The notes under the pieces are model-generated. The model made no database searches, was not told the origin of the DNA, and saw nothing but the letters and a program-made list of their open reading frames with translations. Both the position numbers and the translations under genes were made by a program. A stretch of DNA of 64,000 bases from Sophora flavescens (taxonomy: Eukaryota > Streptophyta > Magnoliopsida > Fabales > Fabaceae), in the NCBI GenBank assembly GCA_030762895.1, contig CM061070.1:107559554-107623553 (forward strand). Direction: 5' to 3'. Positions 56,270-64,000 of the stretch are shown here, piece after piece; position 1 is the stretch's first letter, and the number at the start of each line of letters is the position of its first letter.

Positions 56270-58626
56270 TAATAGATAGATATAAACAAAATCATTTAAT
56301 ATATTTTGTTTGCATTTTATTTGTATACAATGTTTAACTTTTAATATGTAAAATATTTATTAAGTATTTTTTTCAACCTTTATGAATTATGCAGTTCTAA
56401 AAATTATTGGTCTTAGTTTTTAGGGGATCATTTATTTAACTTTTATTATTTATTTTCTACCTCAATATTTAATGATATCTTTGAAAGGGTAATGTGAATG
56501 TGCTAACTTTGTCTTCAAATACTTTGTTTATATTTAATTTGTTTTGCTTTATATTTTTAAAAAATAAATAGATTTAGATTTTTTAAGTATAGTGTAATGG
56601 CAGCAACATATTCTACCAACCCAAGTGAGTTATGGGAATATACTACGTAGAAGAAAAAATGTTTATTTCACAATTCGTTAAGGTAATTGTTATTTTGTCT
56701 CTATTATTGTATAACTTTTTCCCACTTGTATTTCAAATTTTTATTTAATTGGTTAATTGTTATTGATAATATAGAAATGCATTTTCAAGTTCAGGATGGA
56801 GAGAATCCTTTATTTGTTGAAGATGATCAAGGTATTTATTTAGAAATCAATTTTTATTTCCATATATTAATTTAATTTATTTTTGTCATTTTTTTTATTT
56901 TTTACATGTCGACTGTTTTGTTAAGCTTTTTCTATACTGTCTAGACTTTAGACGAATGAACTAGTATGGTGAACATTGTGGCGCAATGGTTGGTTTGAGG
57001 AGCGATCAGGAAAAAATAAAAATAGTTTCAGAGTAGAATTGTTTTGTTTTAATAAATAGATATGAATATAATTATTTGATATATTTTGTTCGAACTTTAT
57101 TTGTGTACAATGTTTAATTTTTAATATATAAAATATTTATTAAGTATCTTTTACGACCTTTATTAATTGTATAGTTATAAAAATTATTGGACTTGGTTTT
57201 TAGGGGATCATTTATTTAAGTTTTATTATTTATTTTTTAACTAAATATTTAATTATATTTTTGAAAGTGTAATGTGAATATACTAACTTTGTCTTTGAAT
57301 ACTTTGTTTATATTTAATTTTTTTGCTTTATTTTTTTTAAAAACAAATATATTTAGATTTTTTAAGTCGAGTGGAATGCCAGCAACATAGTCTACCAACC
57401 CAAGTGAGTCCTGCGGTTATCCTACGTAGAAAAAAAAATGTTAATTTCACAATACGTCAAGGTAATAGATTTTTTTTATATTATTGTATAACTTTTTCCT
57501 ACTTGCATTTCAGTTTTTTATTTAATTGGTTCATTGTTATTGGTATTATAGAAATGAATTTCAAAGTTCATGATGGAGATAATCTTTTATTTGTTGAAGA
57601 TGAACGTGAATGTATTTATTTAGTGATCAATGTCTATTTAAAAATATTAACTTAATTTATTTTTGCAACTTTTTTATTTTTTTACATGTCGTCTGATTTG
57701 TTAAACTTTTTTCTAGATTGTGTAGACTTTGAACGAATGAACCGGTGTTGTGAACATTGTGGCGCAATAGTTTGGTTTGAGGAGCGGTCAGGAAAACATA
57801 AAAATAGTTCCGCTGTAGAATTGTTTTGTGTTAATAAATAGATATGAATATAATTATTTAATATATTTTGTTTGGACTTTATTTGCATACAATGTTTAAT
57901 TTTTAATATGTAAAATATGTATTAAGTATTTTCTACAACCTTTATTAATTATGTAGTTCTAAAAATTATTGGCCTTGATTTTTAGGGGATCATATATTTA
58001 ATTTTTATTATTTATTTTCTAATTTAATGTTTATTTCTGTTTTAAAAGGGTAATGTGAATGTGCTAATTTTGTCTTCGAATACTTTGTTTATATTTATTT
58101 ATTTTTTGCTTTATTTTTTTAAAAAACAAATAAATTCAGATTTTTTAAGTTGAGTGGAATGCCAGCAACATAATCTACTAACCCAAGTGAGTTATGGGGA
58201 TATACTACGTAAAAGAAAGAATGCTAATTTCACAATCCGTCCAGATAATAGAAATTGTTATTTTATTTTATTTGTATTATTGTATAACTTTTTCCTACTT
58301 GTATTTCAGTTCTTTTATTTAATTGGTTCATTGTTATTGATATTATAAAGATGGATTTTCAAGTTCATAATCGAGAGAATCCTTTATTTGTTGAAGATGA
58401 ACGTGGAAGTATTTATTTAGTAATTATTGTCTATTTGCATATATTAATTTTATTTATTTTGCCACTTTTTTATTTTTTATTTTCCATGATGACTGATTTG
58501 TTAAACTTTTTCCTAGATTGTCTAGACTTTGGAGGAATGAATCGGTGTTGGGAACACTGTGACGCAATGATTTGGTTTGAAGAGCAGTCAGGAAAACATA
58601 AAAATAGTTTCAGAGTAGAATTTTGA
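56270..58626 (+). repeat. Three tandem modules of about 780 bp within the Helitron
   Basis: The phrase 'taggggatca' recurs at 56421, 57201 and 57983, and every module carries the same three exon-like blocks in the same order, ending 'gtagaatt' at about 57037, 57818 and 58615. The modules are diverged, so the amplification is old. Confidence 0.85.
58142..58626 (+). pseudogene. Helitron N-terminal module (best preserved, third copy)
   Basis: Exon-like blocks: QHNLLTQVSYGDILRKRKN with NFTIRP (58160-58245), QVHNRENPLFVEDERG (58358-58410), and LDFGGMNRCWEHCDAMIWFEE followed by KHKNSFRVEF (58520-58626, two phrases). The last holds a C-x2-H-C-like cluster and a W-F-E-E motif as in the start of plant Helitron helicase-like proteins. 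Sequence between the blocks is very AT-rich and looks intronic, with GT-starting borders ('caaggtaatt', 'gtaata'). The first and second modules (56590-57050 and 57370-57830) carry the same blocks with stops. The protein would normally continue into the helicase-like domain; it does not here. Confidence 0.62.
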
Positions 58627-59076
58627 ATATGTTGTATGAATGGAAATGTGACGTTACCATATTTGGTCAGGCCACCTACTTCCCTTTGGAGTTTGATACA
58701 TTGAGTAATAATGAAAATAATTTTTTTTTGTGATAGTAATAATAATTATTATGATAATGAAAATAATGTACAGTAAATTAAAGTAATACGTATAATGTCG
58801 ATATTGTTATAATAAAGTTTTAAGTATATATGTATTGAGAAAATAATTAAATTGTACATGCTATTAGTTTAACGATTTTTATATTGCTTGGTAATTATAT
58901 AGTGATGCATTGGTAAAAAATATTCATTCTATGAATTGACTATATATTTTTTATAACAATTTAATTTTTTTTTAATTATCAATATTATCAACATTATAAA
59001 ATTTGAAAGAAATTTATTTAATAGAAATTTTACCCGTGCATTTGCATCGGTGCTAAAAACTAGTTATAAACCATTA

Positions 59077-59664
59077 GGCCATCTCCATCTCAGCACCCCA
59101 TATTTTTATATTTTGGAGTTCTTAAATGGGTCACACGTTGACACATCACTCATTTTTACTTATTACAACTTAAGCATCTCATCTTTTCAATCCAACAACT
59201 TCAAAAAAGTTCCTAAATAGATCCCACCAGTGATCACACATCCTTATATTTCATCAATAATTTATTTATTTTTATTCCAAAAAAAGTTTGTATTGGCTTG
59301 TCAGGTTTTTTTGTTTAAAAAAATTAACATTGACCCATACAAATAATTAAGAATCGATGCTTTTAAATCATTCCTTCATAAGCACTTATTCTTAATGTTG
59401 CTCCAATCCTCTAAGGATGCTTTGTAAGCATCGTTGTTATGAGGGAAGATCCCCAATATATTTTGAGTTGTGTTATTTGAATATAAAATTTTGACATCAT
59501 ATATAACATCATATATTTTTATTTATATTTCTCACTTATTTTTATCATATTTATATACATACATTTCAAGAATACCACACAAAAATAAAGAGACATACTA
59601 TATTAATGTCAACTTTTTTTTTGTTCATTTATCATTTCTTTTATACTTTCCCGTTGGAGATGGC
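59077..59664. mobile_element. Harbinger/Tourist-type MITE (588 bp)
   Basis: Inverted ends GGCCATCTCCA (59077) and TGGAGATGGC (to 59664), flanked on both sides by TTA (59074-59076 and 59665-59667), the 3-bp duplication of PIF/Harbinger elements. It starts only 13 bp after the Helitron end. No transposase. Confidence 0.75.
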
Positions 59665-59852
59665 TTACCCCTCCTTTTACTGAATTTGGTCGCTTTCGTA
59701 GGTTTTGATTCCCCGACAAGCTTTGGTGTTTGATCCCTACTGATACTGTACAATCTGTCACACGCAATCCTCACATTGCAAACTAAATCGTTATTGTTTA
59801 GACCCGATCCAGAGTCCAGCGAATTAAGCACATTCAATTGCCATATTCTCAT
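59625..59852 (-). other. Unrecognised frame next to the MITE
   Basis: A 75-codon minus frame with GC content higher than its surroundings contains NSLDSGSGLNNNDLVCNVRI and a basic tail KATKFSKRRGKPSPTG whose end lies within the MITE. I recognise no family. It could be an exon fragment of a host gene interrupted by the MITE, or chance. Confidence 0.25.
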
Positions 59853-60185
59853 TTTACTTCAAAATATGATAATCTAATGTTTTTTGCGGGGGTAAAAATG
59901 ACACTAACTACTACTTTTTTTATTTAGGCAAATGCTAACGTTAAGAGCAACGTTTATGAAATCTAAAATAATAAGTTTTTATAGAAAGTTATAATCAACA
60001 CATTGGAAATAAATATATTTAATTTTTTTATTGAATAATTATCTTATTTGAATTTCTTAAATAATATCTTATGAAACTAGTTAGCAAGTTTTTTTTTTAG
60101 CTTAAAATTGATGGATTGTTGCATAATTAATGCTTCATATTTTATTAGTTACATAAAAAAATGGTGTATTTTTTCTTGATGTTAT
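59668..60185. other. Intergenic stretch
   Basis: Apart from the minus frame above, AT-rich with nothing recognised. Confidence 0.45.
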
Positions 60186-60717
60186 TAGGGTTGGCAACGG
60201 AGCGGGACGGGGCGAGTTTTGCCATTTCCAACCCCGCCCCGCTTTCTTTCGGGTTTGAAAAATAGATCTCATCTACGCCACTAGCGGGAGTCGGGTTTCC
60301 CCGCGGGTCCTCGCTCCCGTTAATGAGTAACCAAATTTGGATATTATTTTGATTTAGTTGAAATTAACAACTCGAAAATTGTACTTCCAAAATTTAAACA
60401 AATAAAGCCTTCACACAATCAAAACAATCAAGCAGAAACTGGAACTTAGTTTTCTTTCAGCTGCAAATTAAAGAGAAACCAATGCTTTAGAAATATTTCG
60501 TTATGCTTCAAATAACATTGATAGCATCAAAATAATATAATAAAAGTATAATCAAATTTCTTTGATTTTTCAAAACAAAGAAAAAGTACCCTTTTATACA
60601 TATCTACATAGATGTATAAGGATATTATTATAATTACATAAACAGCTGAACGGGTTCGGGGTTGGGGCGGGACGTGTATCTGTATCCCCATCCCCATCCC
60701 CGTCCCGTTAAGCATAG
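60186..60717. mobile_element. hAT-like non-autonomous element (tentative)
   Basis: The left end TAGGGTTGGCAACGG with GCGGGACGGGG, and the right end CCCCATCCCCGTCCCGTTAA, are inverted G/C-rich arms around an AT-rich centre. 'tagggttggcaacgg' ends are common in plant hAT elements. An 8-bp duplication was not found, so the right edge is approximate. Confidence 0.45.
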
Positions 60718-62235
60718 AATCCATTTGATTCCTAGATTTATGTGCATGAAAAAAATATTGTTAGAAAGAATTCTCGCTTTGACATTATTACGACATGGTT
60801 GAGTTTGGCTTTAAACTCGACCCACTTCGAAGTTAGTTTATTTCAAGAAAATCCATTTAATTAAGCCTATCGTTGCACACAACTTGATGCTCGGAGGACT
60901 TTGTTATGACATGGCCGAGTTAGGCCGCAAGCTCGGCCCACTTCGATCTCGACTCACCTTGAACTTGACTTACTTTGACCCAGTGTGAACTCGGCTCATT
61001 TATCTAATCATATAGAATCAACCAACACCTCAGCATCCCTATTTTTTGACCGAACAAATATCTAATAGTATTTCAAGAGATTAGTCTCTTATACAATGGA
61101 TGAGATAATACTCTTGGAAACAAATGGATTTGATATGTCCATAAATGATATCATGGTTTAATTTCCTTCAAAATCACAACAAATCAACAATGGGGCTCCT
61201 CTCCTAACCAGTTGATCAACACCATCTCAGACGTAACTAATAAGCAATTGTAAAGCAGATGAGGTTCATAGTTGAGACTCGGATTTTTGAATGTGACGGT
61301 AAGAATGGGAAGGGCATACAAATTACTTATACATAATAAAAAATAAAAAAAAAAACTCTCCCAGTATTCTCATCACTATTATTCATTTCTCCTTTTTTCT
61401 ACTTTACTTTTTATTTGTCCATGTCAGTGGAGCACAATTTCTTATGTGAATTATGTTAGTTGTATATCACATGCAAATAATTAATTACACAATATTATAT
61501 CTTAATGATATCTATAAGCAATTAATTACAAAAGGTTTGATTTTTATATGCTTAATTGTTGACAATCAATTACAAATCACTCTATATGTGATTTTTAAGG
61601 TAATTCTAACCAGAGACAAATATTTTAATAATATAATAACTTATGATTGATTGACATAAAAATCTTTTACACACCAAATATGCATATAAATTAAATCTTT
61701 GTCCGGCTCGGCTCCATGATGTTTTAAGGGTGCCTGCCCCTAGGAGAATTTTAGTGTAATCTTCTTTTTGGGCCTCAATCCTCGTTTTTTATAAAAATAA
61801 ATAAATTAAATCTTATATATAAAAAAGTAAAACTAAAAAATAGATGCATTTAATTTCTTCAGAACATAAAAAGACACTAAGTATTTTCTTTATTTAATAA
61901 TAAAAAATTGTTAGAAGGGTTGTTTAAGAAAATTCAAATTTATTTTGAGGCATATATAAAGAGAATGTTCTTACATATAGAATCACGTGGTGCAGTGTAT
62001 ATAAAAATATTAAAAAGTAAATAAAAGATATAAATAAATATATACAATATCATATATGATATTTATATTTTGATATTTAAATATCCTACCACTCCCGTTT
62101 CTGATGAATGTTCTGTGTCAATTTTACATGCTCGAAGAGTCCCAGACCAATATATCATTATCGGGATTATGCCCACTGATACGTTCCATTATTATTTATG
62201 GATTCCTTGGTTCCTGACAGGCACAATACCCATTA
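60718..62235. other. Intergenic stretch
   Basis: Holds a degenerate direct repeat (60785-60840 and 60900-60955) built on 'acatggccgagttaggccgcaagctcggcccacttcg'-type text, resembling the GC-rich words of the Tat-type element. Otherwise AT-rich, no gene. Confidence 0.45.
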
Positions 62236-62247
62236 TTTATTGTTGGC

Positions 62248-63238
62248 AAATGCTAAATTCACACAAAATTTTCGGATATCTACAATGATATCGTATGTGT
62301 CATACTGTAGCTGTATTATAATGGGTTTTATTTATAAAAAAAAATTAATTTTTTTTATAAATAATTTTTTTAATTAAGCATGTATAAATATCTGGTGAAT
62401 CAGATACAAATATCTGGTGAATTCAGTTCATTATCTGGTGAATGAGCTTTTTTGAGAAATAATTTTTTTGATTAAGTATGTGTAAATATACGGTGAATCT
62501 GGTATAAATATCTGGTGAATTCAGTTCATTATCTGGTGAATAGGTTTTTTTGAGAAATAAATTTTGTGGTTAAGTATGTGCAAATATATGGTAAATCAGG
62601 TATAAATATCTGGTGAATTCAGTTCATTATCTGGTGAATGTGTTTTTTTTATAAATAAATTTTTTGGTTAAGTATGTGTAAATATCCGGTGAATAGGTTT
62701 TTTTGAGAAATAAATTTTTTGGTTAAGTATGTGCAAATATCTGGTAAATCATGTACAAATATCTGGTGAATTCAGTTCATTATCTGGTGAATGTGTTTTT
62801 TTTTATAAATAAAGTTTTTGGTTAAGTATGTGATTCGGATACAAATATCTGGTGAATCGGGTACAAATATCTGGTGAATTCAGTTCATTATCTGATGAAT
62901 GAGTTTTTTTGAGAAATAATTTTTTTGGTTAAGTATGTGCAAATATCTGGTGAATCTAGGTATAAATATCTGGTGAATTCAGTTCATTATCTGATGAATA
63001 CGTTTTTTTTAGAAATAAATTTTTTGGTTAAGTATGTGCAAATATCTGGTGAATCATGTACAAATATCTGATGAATTCAGTTCATTATCTGGTGAATGGG
63101 TTTTTTTAAAAATAAAATTTTATTTTTTTAAAAAAGTCAAAATTAAAAAAAAAACTGCTGCTACAGTAGCACTACAATGCGTTACTGGAGCAGATGTCGC
63201 ATATGATGTCAAATATCCGTGTCAAAATAGCAGCTCTC
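62248..63238. mobile_element. Mutator-type MITE with internal tandem repeats (about 990 bp)
   Basis: The two ends are degenerate inverted repeats: 'gctaaattcacac' and 'catactgtagctg' on the left match the complement of 'gtgtcaaaatagc' and 'ctgctacagtag' on the right. The element is bracketed by TTTATTGTTGGC (62236-62247 and 63239-63250), a direct repeat of 9-12 bp as made by Mutator-like elements. No coding sequence. Confidence 0.72.
62375..63110. repeat. 99-bp tandem repeats within the MITE, 7-8 copies
   Basis: 'aagtatgtg' recurs at 62473, 62572, 62670, 62725, 62824, 62931 and 63030. Units contain 'atatctggtgaatt' and 'cagttcattatctggtgaat'. One unit (62670) is cut to 55 bp. Confidence 0.9.
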
Positions 63239-63250
63239 TTTATTGTTGGC

Positions 63251-64000
63251 TCTGAGATATGCCACCGTATGTAAAATCTGAATAATCATCAAGCTTTTGC
63301 CATTTAGACCAACTTAAAGGAAATGCCTAGTGAGCACAAAAAAAAAAAAAAAAGAAAGGGAATTACCAAAATTTTTTTAAAAAAATAATATATATAGATT
63401 TTTAATCTTGTTAACACTTCTCATGTGAATTTTATAATATTTAATTTAAATTTTTTTATTTTACAATAATTAGTTTTTTTTACAGCTTTTACATTAATGA
63501 GTTAGATTATGTTTTATCACATCCATTATTAAAAAAGTTAATTATGATAGTAATTTAAAAGGGAGGACATTTTTACATTTGACAATTGTTAATTAATCAA
63601 TTTTTTCAATGTTTACAGCGGACCCAAACTAACTCATTTTTATATGTCAACGAATTACGAAGGTCAGTATTGTAAGCATTAATGAGACTTGTACGCGCCA
63701 TGCTTAAAATGGCATCACCTTTATCTTCCCTAAAGTTTTTATTTGAATTTTTTTTAACTCATTTTCATATAAGTATGTAATTAGACTTTTGAAATTTTAA
63801 TACTTTTTATGTATTTATTATAGTAATTGCTATAATTTTTTAACATGTCTTCCCAGTCCCAGAAAGTCAAATCAGGGACACTCGAATTCCTATAACTCGT
63901 TTGTCTAAAAACATTATCCATTTCATACATAGTGGATCCTAAATTTTTTATAGATTTTAATTGGTGATTAATTTGTGGAGTATAGGTGATGGTTCCAACA
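63251..64000. other. AT-rich stretch to window end
   Basis: No gene, RNA or element recognised. Confidence 0.5.

Larger units (their letters stand above)
56175..59063 (+). mobile_element. Non-autonomous Helitron (about 2.9 kb)
   Basis: The 5' end TCTATATACT (56175) and 3' end CTAG (59060-59063) fit Helitron termini (TC...CTRR). About 20 bases before the 3' end is the expected hairpin, CCGTGCA/TGCATCGG (59034-59050), followed by TGCTAAAAACTAG. The base after is T, as expected; the base before the 5' end is G, not the usual A. There are no terminal inverted repeats or target duplication. Inside are three copies of a module coding for the N-terminal part of Helitron proteins, but no Rep or helicase catalytic domain, so it depends on another Helitron. 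Confidence 0.85.

Overview
This is nuclear DNA of a flowering plant, most likely a eudicot and plausibly a legume. The pointers to legume are the style of the SINE, MITE and LTR families and a LysM-receptor fragment that looks legume-like; the species cannot be fixed from the sequence. Almost the whole window is a repeat island made of transposable elements nested inside one another. I see no intact host gene. The two host-like coding pieces, a plant mobile domain (PMD/MAIN-like) fragment at 713-1150 and the first exon of a LysM receptor-like gene at 36338-36618, are both broken.

Layout. 1-706: end of a SIRE-like copia LTR. 713-1150: PMD pseudogene. 1151-2845: AT-rich DNA with a 290-bp tandem duplication. 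2868-6079 (minus): truncated Athila-type gypsy element (5' LTR, tRNA-Asp primer site, broken gag). 6080-9246 (minus): truncated copy A of a large (about 4 kb) LTR family. 9247-9420: SINE-like sequence. 10352-10670: a MITE sitting in a (TA)n tract. 10958-26463: one L1-type LINE split by three independent insertions: an Athila-type solo LTR (TSD GTGGT), a Cassandra-type TRIM with 5S-rRNA-like promoters (TSD CTAAA) that itself holds another solo LTR (TSD CCGGT), and large solo LTR B (TSD CTCYC). B contains a SIRE-like LTR (TSD ACAAC), which contains an inverted RT-RNase H fragment partly triplicated in about 1-kb units.

26888-30147: solo LTR D. 30148-35232: AT-rich intergenic DNA with a Mutator-type MITE and microsatellites. 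35233-48239: a 13-kb Tat-lineage gypsy element with matching 597-bp LTRs. It carries the LysM exon just after its primer-binding site, 68-bp tandem repeats, an antisense coiled-coil ORF and repeated polypurine/LTR-start motifs, and is split by an internally deleted Athila-type element (36619-44352). 48583-56129 (minus): solo LTR E, split by solo LTR C (49456-53658, TSD TCACT). 56175-59063: non-autonomous Helitron with a threefold repeated N-terminal module. 59077-63250: a Harbinger-type MITE, a hAT-like repeat and a Mutator-type MITE with 99-bp internal repeats. The rest is AT-rich.

How it fits together. Every LTR element seen lacks some functions needed for its own transposition, so the region is shaped by insertion, LTR-LTR recombination to solo LTRs, and deletion. 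The most unusual items are the LysM exon bracketed by retrotransposon LTRs, the recurrent short ORF split by an amber codon inside the large LTR family, a stem-loop in those LTRs kept by a compensating base pair, and the inverted/triplicated copia segment.
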